From: an uncultured Dyadobacter sp.
GTDB lineage: Bacteria > Bacteroidota > Bacteroidia > Cytophagales > Spirosomataceae
Assembly: GCA_937880795.1 (NCBI GenBank)
Contig: CALGRQ010000454.1
Location: forward strand, 1 to 8,126
Reading direction: 5' to 3'
DNA: 8,126 nucleotides
The position numbers and the translations under genes were made by a program. Shown one piece after another: positions 1-7,824 of the stretch. Every line of letters starts with the position of its first letter. Position 1 is the stretch's first letter. The notes under the pieces were generated by a model. That model was not told the DNA's origin and searched no databases. It was given only the letters and a program-made list of their open reading frames with translations.

Positions 1-1113
1 CAGATAGACATTGCTAAGTCTATTGAAATTCAAGACAAATTGTGGGACAACCCTACCTTGGGGGTTGAAGTCAGTGCGTACAACCCTTCACGTGGTTTTT
101 TTGATGTTGGAAAGAATGGACAAAAAGCCATTACGATTCAGCAAATGATCACGCGTGCAGGCAAGCGGAATAAGCAGGTAGCCTTAGATGTAGAATCCAG
201 CCGTAAAAGCGAATATCAATTCTATAATCTGATCAGAACCCTTAAATTCGACCTGCGTCAGCTATTTTTTGAAACGTATTTCCTGGAAAGGACGATTAAG
301 TTATTGGATGGGCAAATTAATACGCTCAATACCACCGTAACCGCATTCGACAAAGAATACACCAGAAGCAATATATCTTTAAAAGAAGTGGTTCGCTTAA
401 AGGCCCTTCTTTTCCAGCTTACCAACGATCGGGCCAATATTCTGTTTGAACTATCCGACAATCAAAAGAACCTGCGTACCTATCTGAATATAGAAACACC
501 CATCGCTGCCGTCGTGGATAGCTCAGATACCAAAAGATATCATATAGACCAATACAACCTTGACGTACTTCGTGACAAAGCTATACAAAGCCGATCCGAT
601 TTAAAGGTAGCACAGTCGTCTTCAAAACAAGCAGAGTTAAACTACACTTTACAAAAAGCCCTGGCCGTACCCAATATACAACTAGGTGCCATTTACGACC
701 AAGCCAGTAATTACAACAATAATTATTTTGGGATATCGGCAACCATGGACCTGCCCTTCTTCAACCGCAACCAGGGAAACATAAAAGCTGCCAAAAGCAA
801 TATCAGTTACTTTAAAACCGCCGAAATGGCCAAAGAAAACAGCATTGGTAATGAGGTGGATGCCGCTTTCCAAAAAGTAATGGTAGCCGAACATGCTTTC
901 CAAAGTGTAGAAACCCGTTTCTCCGATCAATTTGAACTTCTCAACAAAGGGATTTACGACAACTTTCAAAAACGAAACATTACCCTACTAGAATTTATTG
1001 ATTTCATCGAAACCTATAATGAAAGTATTCGCGAATTCAACCGCTTGCAAGCTGACAGAATTAAAGTTTATGAAGAGCTCAATTTCGTCGTGGGCGAAGA
1101 ACTTTTCAACTAA
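1..1113 (+). CDS. TolC/CzcC-like outer-membrane factor of a metal RND efflux system (5' partial)
   Basis: Outer-membrane channel subunit of a tripartite efflux system. It should form a trimeric beta-barrel with a periplasmic alpha-helical tunnel that docks on the adaptor and pump encoded downstream. The reading frame is open from base 1, so the true start and the signal peptide lie outside the window; 370 codons are visible, against roughly 400-430 for the family. The protein shows the internal duplication of outer membrane efflux proteins. Long amphipathic helices (about visible residues 65-150) are followed by a second unit starting near RSDLKVAQ. That unit contains a strand region and the CzcC-type motif FFNRNQGNI (R256-N257-Q258-G259 of the visible part), then another long helical pair. 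It ends 33 bp before the adaptor gene, which supports one operon. Family assignment is firm; placement in the CzcC branch rests on the RNQG motif and the neighbours. Confidence 0.9.
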   Translation, partial: QIDIAKSIEIQDKLWDNPTLGVEVSAYNPSRGFFDVGKNGQKAITIQQMITRAGKRNKQVALDVESSRKSEYQFYNLIRTLKFDLRQLFFETYFLERTIKLLDGQINTLNTTVTAFDKEYTRSNISLKEVVRLKALLFQLTNDRANILFELSDNQKNLRTYLNIETPIAAVVDSSDTKRYHIDQYNLDVLRDKAIQSRSDLKVAQSSSKQAELNYTLQKALAVPNIQLGAIYDQASNYNNNYFGISATMDLPFFNRNQGNIKAAKSNISYFKTAEMAKENSIGNEVDAAFQKVMVAEHAFQSVETRFSDQFELLNKGIYDNFQKRNITLLEFIDFIETYNESIREFNRLQADRIKVYEELNFVVGEELFN

Positions 1114-1146
1114 ATCATCCTTAACGACATTCATTTACATCACAAT

Positions 1147-2235
1147 ATGAAAAAATCACTTTCTATCATCATACTAGCAGGCATCGCAATCTGGAGTATA
1201 TCTTGTAACAAAAAAAAGGAGATTCAGGAAGAAGCAAAAGCCTTTATGTTATCCGATACCATGATGAGCAGGATAACTCTAGACACTGTAAAAACAGAGA
1301 CGGTTAGAAACGAACTCACATTGGTGGGGAAGGTTGTACCGGACGAAAATCAGGTCATTAAAATATTCCCGCTTGTGGGTGGAAATGTCGAGAATGTTAA
1401 TGTTGAGCTTGGAGACAACGTAAAGAAAGGTCAGGAATTGGCTACGATACGATCTGGAGAGGTGGCAGATTTTGAGCGCCAGATGATTCAGGCACAGTCC
1501 GATTTGTTGATCGCACAAAAGAACCTCACTTCCACCGAAGACCTTTACGAAAGTAAACTGGTACCTGAACGCGACGCAATTACAGCGCGTCAGATGGTGG
1601 ATAAAGCCCAGGCGGAGTTAAATCGCGTAAAAGAGATTTTCTCTATATATGGCATCGGCAAGTCTACCAAGTATACCATCAAATCGCCCATTACAGGTTT
1701 TGTCATCGCCAAAAACGTGAACCGAGGTATGCAACTTCGTTCCGACAATTCTGAAAGCCTATTTACTGTGGGCCAAATAGCTGATGTATGGGTGTTAGCC
1801 AACGTCAATGAGAGTGATATCCCCAAAGTTCAATTGGGAATGGCTGCCGATGTAAAAACGATTTCCTTCCCTGATCAAATTTTCAAGGGGAAGGTAGATA
1901 AAATATATAATGTACTTGACCCTGAAACGAAAACCATGAAAATCAGGATTCAATTACAGAATTCGGCCTTGAAGCTAAAACCGGAAATGCATGCAACGGT
2001 ATACCTCAATTTTGAAGAAGGAAGCCAAATGCAGGCAATCCCATCCCAGTCTGTCATTTTTGACCGAAGTAAAAACTGGGTAATGGTCTTTCATGGTCGT
2101 TCCAAAATCGAAACCAGAGCGGTGGAAATATACCGTTCACTCGCTAACCGCACGTATATCCGCAGTGGTTTAAAAGAGGGAGATGTCATTATTTCTAAAA
2201 ATCAGTTATTGGTTTACGATGCCCTTAATGACTAA
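1147..2235 (+). CDS. RND efflux periplasmic adaptor lipoprotein (CzcB/CusB-like membrane fusion protein)
   Basis: Periplasmic adaptor that would bridge the outer-membrane factor and the inner-membrane pump. The 362-aa protein begins with a lipoprotein signal: two lysines, a hydrophobic stretch, then WSISC with Cys20 as the likely lipidated residue, followed by NKKKE. The -3 position of the lipobox is Ser, slightly off the classical Leu. Domains in order: first barrel-sandwich/lipoyl half at about 70-103 (VGGNVENVNVELGDNVKKGQ); helical hairpin at about 104-172; second lipoyl half at about 176-198 (KSPITGFVIAKNVNRG); beta-barrel at about 205-290; membrane-proximal domain at about 298-360 (IPSQSVIFD, then GLKEGDVII). 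Length is normal for Bacteroidota adaptors. No His-rich or long Met-rich metal-binding extension is present. No clear Shine-Dalgarno precedes the ATG, as is usual in this phylum. The ATG is chosen because it directly precedes the signal sequence. Confidence 0.93.
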   Translation: MKKSLSIIILAGIAIWSISCNKKKEIQEEAKAFMLSDTMMSRITLDTVKTETVRNELTLVGKVVPDENQVIKIFPLVGGNVENVNVELGDNVKKGQELATIRSGEVADFERQMIQAQSDLLIAQKNLTSTEDLYESKLVPERDAITARQMVDKAQAELNRVKEIFSIYGIGKSTKYTIKSPITGFVIAKNVNRGMQLRSDNSESLFTVGQIADVWVLANVNESDIPKVQLGMAADVKTISFPDQIFKGKVDKIYNVLDPETKTMKIRIQLQNSALKLKPEMHATVYLNFEEGSQMQAIPSQSVIFDRSKNWVMVFHGRSKIETRAVEIYRSLANRTYIRSGLKEGDVIISKNQLLVYDALND

Positions 2236-2280
2236 AAGAGGCATTATATAGCATAAACACTGCCATCTGATAGGATTGGC

Positions 2281-2303
2281 TTGATAGAACCATACGCTAT
2301 CGG
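2281..2303 (+). promoter_or_regulatory. Small hairpin in the adaptor-pump intergenic gap
   Basis: The 98-bp gap between the adaptor and pump genes contains GATAG (2283-2287) and CTATC (2297-2301), a 5-bp perfect stem with a 9-nt loop, extendable by two T-G wobble pairs at its base. It has no T-tract, so it is not a convincing terminator. It could affect mRNA processing or the relative levels of pump and adaptor. A stem this short also occurs by chance. The rest of the gap shows no promoter or ORF that I can support. Confidence 0.2.
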
Positions 2304-2333
2304 TAATCATTCATTCAATTTATCTCCATATAG

Positions 2334-5300
2334 ATGAATAAATTCATTCGGGGAATTGTAGGTTTTTCACTTAAAAACCGCTTTTTCATATTTTTTATGA
2401 CAGGCCTGCTCATTACAGCAGGGATTTTTAGCTACCGTGATACTCCTTTGGAGGCATTCCCGGATGTTACCAATACTCAAATCATCATTGTAACCCAGTG
2501 GAACGGGCGCAGCGCTGAGGAGATAGAGCGATTCGTTACAGTACCTATTGAGGTGGCAATGAATTCTGTTCAGCAAAAAACCAACGTTCGGAGTACAACT
2601 ATGTTTGGGCTCAGCATTATTAAAATCATTTTTGATGATGGTGTGGAAGATTTTTTTGCCCGCCAACAAGTTAATAATCAGCTCAGGAATATATCACTTC
2701 CCGAAGGGGTTGAACCCGATGTACAGCCACCTTATGGACCGACGGGAGAAATTTTTAGATATACTCTAAAAAGTAAAGATCGGGATAGCCGGGAATTGCT
2801 GACACTTCAAAGCTGGGTTATTGACCGACAACTTCGAAGTATTCCGGGTGTTGCGGATGTAGTCGCGTTTGGCGGTCGGGAGAAAATCTACGAAGTGCAG
2901 GTTAACCCAACCAATTTGGTCAAATATAATATTACTCCCCTAGAAGTTTATCAAGCTGTTGCCAAAAGTAACATTAACGTGGGTGGTGATGTCATTGAAA
3001 AAAACGGGCAAGCTTACGTTGTCCGCGGAATTGGACTGCTCACTTCTATCCCGGATATAGAAAACATCATTGTAGAATATATAAAGGAAAATCCGGTGCT
3101 GGTTCGGGACGTCGCTGTGGTAAAGGAATCGGACATGCCTCGTGTGGGTCAGGTAGGACTGGATGAAAATGATGATGTGGTAGAAGGTATCGTAGTACAA
3201 CGTAAAGGCGAGAATCCAAGCGCAGTACTGGCACTCATCAAAGAGAAGGTAGAAGAATTGAATACCAAAATATTACCTCCCGATGTAAAAATGGTAACGT
3301 TCTATGACCGTGACAACCTGATTGAATTTTGTGCGCATACCGTGAAACACAATCTGATCGAAGGTATCGTACTGGTTACGGTTATCGTCTTCCTTTTTAT
3401 GGCCGATTGGCGTACAACCATTATCGTTTCCATTATTATCCCATTAGCCCTCCTCTTTGCTTTTATGTGCTTAAAACTAAAAGGCATGTCGGCCAACCTG
3501 CTATCGATGGGGGCGATAGACTTCGGGATCATCATTGATGGTGCGGTGGTCATGGTTGAAGGGATTTTTGTGGCCCTCGATCATTTAGCCCACAAAAATG
3601 GAATGCAGCGTTTCAATAGGCTCTCTAAACTAGGCTTAATTAAAAAAACAGGAGGAGAATTGGGTAAAGCCATCTTTTTCTCCAAGCTAATCATCATCAC
3701 CGCCCTCATTCCTATATTCAGTTTCCAAAAAGTAGAGGGTAAAATGTTTACCCCGCTGGCCTATACACTTGGTTTTGCCTTGTTGGGAGCCTTACTATAT
3801 ACCCTCACCCTTGTTCCCGTATTGTGCTCATTTCTTTTAAACAAGAACGTTCGGGAAAAAAGTAACCCATTGGTCCGTTTTTTCGACAATACAGTTACGA
3901 AAGGTTTCAGCTGGTGCTATGCACACAAAAAGATAAGTATGATAGCCGCTTCTGTCTTCCTGGGTTTGAGTCTTTTTTCTGCGACCCTACTGGGTACCGA
4001 ATTCTTGCCTACTCTCAATGAAGGCGCCTTATGGGTAGAAGCAAAGATGCCGATGAGTAGTTCACTCAATGAGACTATTAAAATGGTATCGGTTCTGCGC
4101 GCCAAGCTCAATGAATTTCCAGAGGTAAATGGTGTATTGTCGCAAACCGGGCGTTCCAATGACGGCACCGACCCTTCGGGCTTCTATTATGTTCAGATGC
4201 AAGTAAATCTGAAACCAAAAGATGAATGGACCCGAAAAATAACCCAGGATCAGCTCATTGAGGAAATGGATCAAAAACTAAAACAATTTCAAGGTATCAA
4301 TTATAATTACTCTCAACCCATCATCGATAATGTGGCGGAGGCCGTGGCCGGCATGAATGCCAGCAACGCTGTTAAAATATATGGTGATGACCTCGAAACG
4401 CTTAATACGAAAGCCAATGAAGTACTGGAAGCAATTAAAGACGTACCCGGGATTAAGGATGTAGGTATATTGAGAAACATTGGCCAGCCCGAGGTAAGTG
4501 TTATTTTACACGATCATAAAATGGCCCAATACGGGGTGAGTACGGCCGATGTCCAGGCAGTTATAGAAATGGCAATCGGTGGAAAAACGGCGTCTATACT
4601 GTACGAAGGTGAAAGGAAATTTGATATTAGGCTACGGTATGAAGAGCAATACCGACAAAGCGTTGACGACATTCAGCAATTGATGGTGCCAACTCTTACA
4701 GGCGGTAAAATTCCTTTGAAGGAAATTTCGACAATAAAAACAATTACCGGACCTGCGTTTGTATACCGCGACAACAATAAACGATTTATCGGTGTTAAAT
4801 TTTCAGTTCGGGAACGAGATTTGGGTAGTACCATTGCTGACGCCCAAAATCGCGTAAAACCGCTACTTAAAACACTACCCAAGGGTTATACAATTAATTG
4901 GTCTGGCGAATTTGAAAATCAGGTACGCGCCACGGCAAGGCTGGGACAAGTGGTGCCAATCAGTTTGATTGCAATTTTCATTTTGCTCTTTATCATGTTC
5001 AGTAATGCAAAGGATGCAGGACTTGTCTTAATAAACGTGCCCTTTGCACTCGTGGGTGGCATATTGGCGCTTCATGTCACAAACATGAACTTTGGTATAT
5101 CGGCCGGCGTAGGTTTTATTGCACTCTTTGGTTTATGCGTTCAAAACGGCGTTATCCTGATCTCGGTATTTAATCAAAACCTTTCAAATAGAATGCCATT
5201 AGATGAAGCCATTCGAGAAGGGGTAAAATCACGAATTAGGCCCGTAATCATGACGGCCATGATGGCTGCAATTGGATTGCTACCAGCCGCAACTTCCACG

Positions 5301-5435
5301 GGTATAGGCTCCGAAACACAAAAGCCTCTTGCCATAGTTGTGATTGGCGGATTAATTACAGCAACCGTATTAACCCTTCTCATATTCCCGATTATTTATG
5401 GATTTTTTAACAGGAAGAAACGTATTATAGCCTAG
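2334..5435 (+). CDS. czcA: Heavy-metal efflux RND permease, CzcA/CusA family
   Basis: Inner-membrane proton/metal-cation antiporter, the motor of the tripartite pump. At 1033 aa it has full family length and layout: TM1 at about 15-34, a large periplasmic porter loop, TM2-TM6 at about 340-500 with a following segment near 535-552, a second porter loop, and TM8-TM12 at about 872-1024. The TM4 proton-relay motif reads GAIDFGIIIDGAVVMVEG. Asp396, Asp402 and Glu409 have the same spacing as D402/D408/E415 described in Cupriavidus CzcA; VEG replaces the common VEN. Aligned by hand with remembered E. coli CusA, the three substrate methionines (573, 623, 672) fall near Glu569, Tyr619 and Ala670. This argues against a Cu(I)/Ag(I) pump and favours divalent cations, but specificity is inferred. 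The start MNKFIRGIVGFSLKNRFF is typical of the family. No frameshift or truncation is seen. The symbol is a family-level name. Confidence 0.95.
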   Translation: MNKFIRGIVGFSLKNRFFIFFMTGLLITAGIFSYRDTPLEAFPDVTNTQIIIVTQWNGRSAEEIERFVTVPIEVAMNSVQQKTNVRSTTMFGLSIIKIIFDDGVEDFFARQQVNNQLRNISLPEGVEPDVQPPYGPTGEIFRYTLKSKDRDSRELLTLQSWVIDRQLRSIPGVADVVAFGGREKIYEVQVNPTNLVKYNITPLEVYQAVAKSNINVGGDVIEKNGQAYVVRGIGLLTSIPDIENIIVEYIKENPVLVRDVAVVKESDMPRVGQVGLDENDDVVEGIVVQRKGENPSAVLALIKEKVEELNTKILPPDVKMVTFYDRDNLIEFCAHTVKHNLIEGIVLVTVIVFLFMADWRTTIIVSIIIPLALLFAFMCLKLKGMSANLLSMGAIDFGIIIDGAVVMVEGIFVALDHLAHKNGMQRFNRLSKLGLIKKTGGELGKAIFFSKLIIITALIPIFSFQKVEGKMFTPLAYTLGFALLGALLYTLTLVPVLCSFLLNKNVREKSNPLVRFFDNTVTKGFSWCYAHKKISMIAASVFLGLSLFSATLLGTEFLPTLNEGALWVEAKMPMSSSLNETIKMVSVLRAKLNEFPEVNGVLSQTGRSNDGTDPSGFYYVQMQVNLKPKDEWTRKITQDQLIEEMDQKLKQFQGINYNYSQPIIDNVAEAVAGMNASNAVKIYGDDLETLNTKANEVLEAIKDVPGIKDVGILRNIGQPEVSVILHDHKMAQYGVSTADVQAVIEMAIGGKTASILYEGERKFDIRLRYEEQYRQSVDDIQQLMVPTLTGGKIPLKEISTIKTITGPAFVYRDNNKRFIGVKFSVRERDLGSTIADAQNRVKPLLKTLPKGYTINWSGEFENQVRATARLGQVVPISLIAIFILLFIMFSNAKDAGLVLINVPFALVGGILALHVTNMNFGISAGVGFIALFGLCVQNGVILISVFNQNLSNRMPLDEAIREGVKSRIRPVIMTAMMAAIGLLPAATSTGIGSETQKPLAIVVIGGLITATVLTLLIFPIIYGFFNRKKRIIA

Positions 5436-5448
5436 TTCATGACGGGCG

Positions 5449-5485
5449 GGGGCGATGTGGTATGCATTCGCCCCTTACCTATTTT
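5449..5485 (+). terminator. Probable terminator hairpin between convergent operons
   Basis: GGGGCGA (5449-5455) pairs with TCGCCCC (5468-5474) in a 7-bp, mostly GC stem. The stem can be extended by TG/CA across one bulged T, leaving a loop of about 7 nt. On the + strand it is followed by a modest T-rich stretch (TTACCTATTTTGTT). It lies 13 bp after the pump stop codon and directly against the stop codon of the convergent TPR gene. It most likely ends the efflux transcript. On the - strand no T-tract follows the stem, so termination in that direction is less certain. Confidence 0.6.
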
Positions 5486-6287
5486 GTTGAATATCCTGTA
5501 GTGTGATATGAAAGGGAAAGTGAACATAGCTGAATGGCTCGTTCAGTTTATAACCTTCCCGAAGATATTGCTGAGCCTTATCAAAATAAGTATTCCTTTC
5601 GCTGTTTCCTATAATCTTTAAAGTCATGGCCAGATAATAATTGGCCATTGGGTGTTGTTCATATAGATGTAAACACTTTCGAAAATAATCCTCTGCCTCT
5701 GTATACTCCTTCATGACAAAGGACAACATGCCCCTGTAGAAGAATGAATTGTAATGAATATCATTCGTAGCCTCGCCCCTTTTCTGCTGAGCCAGATCCT
5801 TACCAAAATATATTTCAGCCTTAGCATAATCGCCCAACTGCATATAACTCAAACCCGTAAAAAATGCGTAAGAATGATCTTGTATAAACCCATAGGGAGC
5901 CATCTTTTCCGCCGCAAGCAAATCGACAATGGCCTTTTCGTAATTTTTTGAATAGAGAAAATGTAAATACCCTCTATATGCGGTCCAACGAGCAGAATCC
6001 AAACTTACAGCCTTGTCCAGTTGTTCAAAGGCTCGGTCATAATTTCCATACGCCAAATACGGTTTACTCTTTTCCTGATAGGCTTCTGATATATTAGGAC
6101 AAATGGATAGCAAGCTATCGAAAGTCATGGAGCGCGCTCCACCTTCAAAGGAATATTGTTGGGCTCTGGCAGAATAAACGGCAAATAAGCTGTCACGTAC
6201 ATGTTGGGAGGAGCATTCGATTCCCTGAGCAAAAGCCTGACTATTGACTAGATAGCAGAATACCACCCAAAGAACATGTTTCCTCAT
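5475..6287 (-). CDS. Exported tetratricopeptide-repeat protein, function unknown
   Basis: A 270-aa protein with a classical signal peptide: MRK, a hydrophobic core, and a probable signal peptidase I site after SQAFA (residue 20), so the mature protein should be periplasmic or secreted. There is no lipobox and no further membrane segment. The rest is tetratricopeptide-like helical pairs at about 65-100 (YGNYDRAFEQLDKAVSLD), 101-134 (KNYEKAIVDL), 139-171 (GDYAKAEIYF), 179-212 (KEYTEAEDYFRKCL) and 213-250. The TPR pattern of small/aromatic residues is clear; such domains usually bind proteins or peptides. It starts 10 bp after the kinase stop codon on the same strand, so the two are very likely co-transcribed. 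A role as periplasmic partner or sensor for the two-component system is possible but inferred. No enzymatic motif is seen. The ATG is placed directly before the signal peptide. Confidence 0.85.
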   Translation of the reverse strand: MRKHVLWVVFCYLVNSQAFAQGIECSSQHVRDSLFAVYSARAQQYSFEGGARSMTFDSLLSICPNISEAYQEKSKPYLAYGNYDRAFEQLDKAVSLDSARWTAYRGYLHFLYSKNYEKAIVDLLAAEKMAPYGFIQDHSYAFFTGLSYMQLGDYAKAEIYFGKDLAQQKRGEATNDIHYNSFFYRGMLSFVMKEYTEAEDYFRKCLHLYEQHPMANYYLAMTLKIIGNSERNTYFDKAQQYLREGYKLNEPFSYVHFPFHITLQDIQQNR

Positions 6288-6297
6288 ATCTGAACGT

Positions 6298-7731
6298 CTA
6301 TCTTACGTTGTTGGGAAAACTGATTGTAAATGTTGTCCCTTCATTAATCACCGACTTTACGTCTATACGGCCATGGTGGGCATGAATGATACTCATCGTA
6401 GTGGCTAAACCTATACCCATTCCGGTATTTTTACCAGTGAAATAGGGTTCAAAAATTTTCTCCAAATTCTCTTCCCCGATCCCCGATCCGTTATCCGTAA
6501 AAGTGATTTGAAACAAGTCACCAGTACTCCGCGTTCCAATAAGAAGAATTCCTCTATCCTCTTCCATGGCCTCAATTGCATTTGTGATCAAGTTGAGAAA
6601 AGCCATTTGCAGCGAAGTTGAATCCAAAGGAAGTGAATAATCTACCTCCGAGTAACTTCGCACAATCCGAATTCTTTTCAATTGGACACGGTCAAAAGCG
6701 GTTTCAATAGCCTTATCGAGAACCTGATTTATGGAACTTTCAACCAGTTCAATATCCACCGAATTGGAGGGCATAAGGAGCTGTGTAATCAGATCATTGA
6801 TACGGGTACAATTTCGCTTGATGATTTGTGTATAGAATTTTTGATCTTCGTCGGTCAACTCCATTTCCAACTGCTCAGCCGAAAGATTGACATTCGTCAA
6901 CGGATTTCGTACCTCATGCGCAAGCATTCTCACCAAACGTCCTGTTACCGCCATCTTTTCCGAAAACAACCTTTCGCGCTCCGACTGCTTTCTGGTAGTC
7001 ATATCGTGCAAACGACCTTGAACATATCTGTTTTCTTCGTCTACCTCTACGGAAGCGTAAAACAGGCAATATCTTTTGTCACCTTCCCGGGTAACCAAAC
7101 GCACTTCAAAATCATGAATATTATGGTCGACAATTTCGGCCCACTGCTGATCAAATCCTGACTCTTCGATCAGATCAAGAATATTGCTGTTTTTCAGTTG
7201 TGCCGCAGTATAACCGGTCAGATTGCAGGCTGTCGTATTACAGTCAAGAATTTTACCGTCCAGGTCACTTATAAAAAGAAAGTCGCTGGATTCCTCAAAA
7301 ACCCTACGGTATCGCCGTTCACTGTGTTTAAGAGCCTTCAATACAGCAGTTCTTTCTAGTCCATATCGAATACTTCTTTCTAGTTTTTCAGAATCTAGTT
7401 CACTCTTGATCAAATAGTCGGCAGCACCGAGGCGCAGGGCTTCCACTGCAATTTTGGTATCCCCTTTTCCCGTTAGCAATATAATGGGTTCTTCACACTC
7501 AAGGCGTAACGCCTCTTCCAGCAGGTCCATACCCGTATATGCTCCAAGAAGGTAGTCAAACAAGTAAAGATCAAATTTCTTAGACTTAATCAGTTCCAAT
7601 GCTTCCCTATAGGTCGCACACCAAACGATATTAAATTTCCAGTTAACGAGATCCTGAAAATATTCTCTGGTCAAGAAATAGTCATCCTCGTCATCATCTA
7701 CGAGAAGTACCGTAATCAGCTTGCTATTCAT
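6298..7731 (-). CDS. Soluble hybrid histidine kinase with N-terminal receiver (REC-PAS-HisKA-HATPase)
   Basis: Cytoplasmic signalling kinase of 477 aa with no signal peptide or membrane segment. Receiver domain at about 5-127: acidic cluster D12-D14, phospho-acceptor Asp59 (LYLFDYLLG), Thr87 (ILLTGKGD) and Lys109 (ADYLIKSE). PAS domain at about 138-248 (RVFEESSDFLFISDLDGKI, then GRLHDMTTRK). HisKA at about 258-320 with phospho-acceptor His272 in AHEVRNPLTN. HATPase_c at about 370-474: N-box LNLITNAIEAM, G1 box DNGSGIG, F-box FEPYFTGK, G2 box GMGIGLATT. All catalytic residues are present, so it should be active. An in-frame TGA at 7752-7750 rules out a longer N terminus. It lies 93 bp downstream of the sigma-54-type regulator, its likely phosphotransfer partner, and 10 bp upstream of the TPR gene. 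The input signal is unknown; PAS may bind a ligand or another protein. Confidence 0.93.
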   Translation of the reverse strand: MNSKLITVLLVDDDEDDYFLTREYFQDLVNWKFNIVWCATYREALELIKSKKFDLYLFDYLLGAYTGMDLLEEALRLECEEPIILLTGKGDTKIAVEALRLGAADYLIKSELDSEKLERSIRYGLERTAVLKALKHSERRYRRVFEESSDFLFISDLDGKILDCNTTACNLTGYTAAQLKNSNILDLIEESGFDQQWAEIVDHNIHDFEVRLVTREGDKRYCLFYASVEVDEENRYVQGRLHDMTTRKQSERERLFSEKMAVTGRLVRMLAHEVRNPLTNVNLSAEQLEMELTDEDQKFYTQIIKRNCTRINDLITQLLMPSNSVDIELVESSINQVLDKAIETAFDRVQLKRIRIVRSYSEVDYSLPLDSTSLQMAFLNLITNAIEAMEEDRGILLIGTRSTGDLFQITFTDNGSGIGEENLEKIFEPYFTGKNTGMGIGLATTMSIIHAHHGRIDVKSVINEGTTFTISFPNNVR

Positions 7732-7824
7732 TCGATAACTTTTAAAACTTCACCAGAAAATAAAGCATGGCCCGAAAACCACAGTTTGTTTTACTGAAGA
7801 TCTTCGAAACGCTGGATTGCCTTT
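7732..7824 (-). promoter_or_regulatory. Regulator-kinase intergenic region with palindrome and inverted repeat
   Basis: This 93-bp gap contains the perfect 10-bp palindrome GAAGATCTTC (7796-7805), flanked by an offset GTTT/AAAC pair, and a second inverted repeat AAAAC (7775-7779) / GTTTT (7788-7792) with an 8-nt loop. It could hold an operator or promoter for the kinase-TPR pair, or a weak attenuator after the regulator gene. No GG-N10-GC sigma-54 site and no TAnnTTTG Bacteroidota -7 box with proper context was found. Function is unproven. Confidence 0.25.

Noticed and set aside
40..1113. TTG at 40 as the start of the outer-membrane factor gene
   Set aside because: The frame is open upstream to base 1 with family-like sequence, and no signal peptide follows the TTG. 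The gene is simply cut by the window edge.
1246..1268. Methionines 34, 39 and 40 of the adaptor as a CusB-like metal site
   Set aside because: A similar stretch seems common in Bacteroidota adaptors in general, and the spacing does not match the CusB methionines as I remember them.
2276..2293. Possible sigma-54 promoter TTGGCTTGATAGAACCAT before the pump gene
   Set aside because: The GG at 2278-2279 is followed after 10 bases by CC, not the essential GC, and the TTGC element is absent.
6682..7161. 159-codon open frame on the + strand opposite the kinase gene
   Set aside because: It lies wholly antisense to the well-supported PAS/HisKA coding sequence and its translation shows no recognisable domain. 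It is a shadow frame.
7350..7384. 11-bp direct repeat TTCTTTCTAGT, two copies 24 bp apart
   Set aside because: It lies inside the kinase gene and encodes similar helix residues (LERS and LERT) at the end of the receiver domain. It looks like coding coincidence, not a DNA element.
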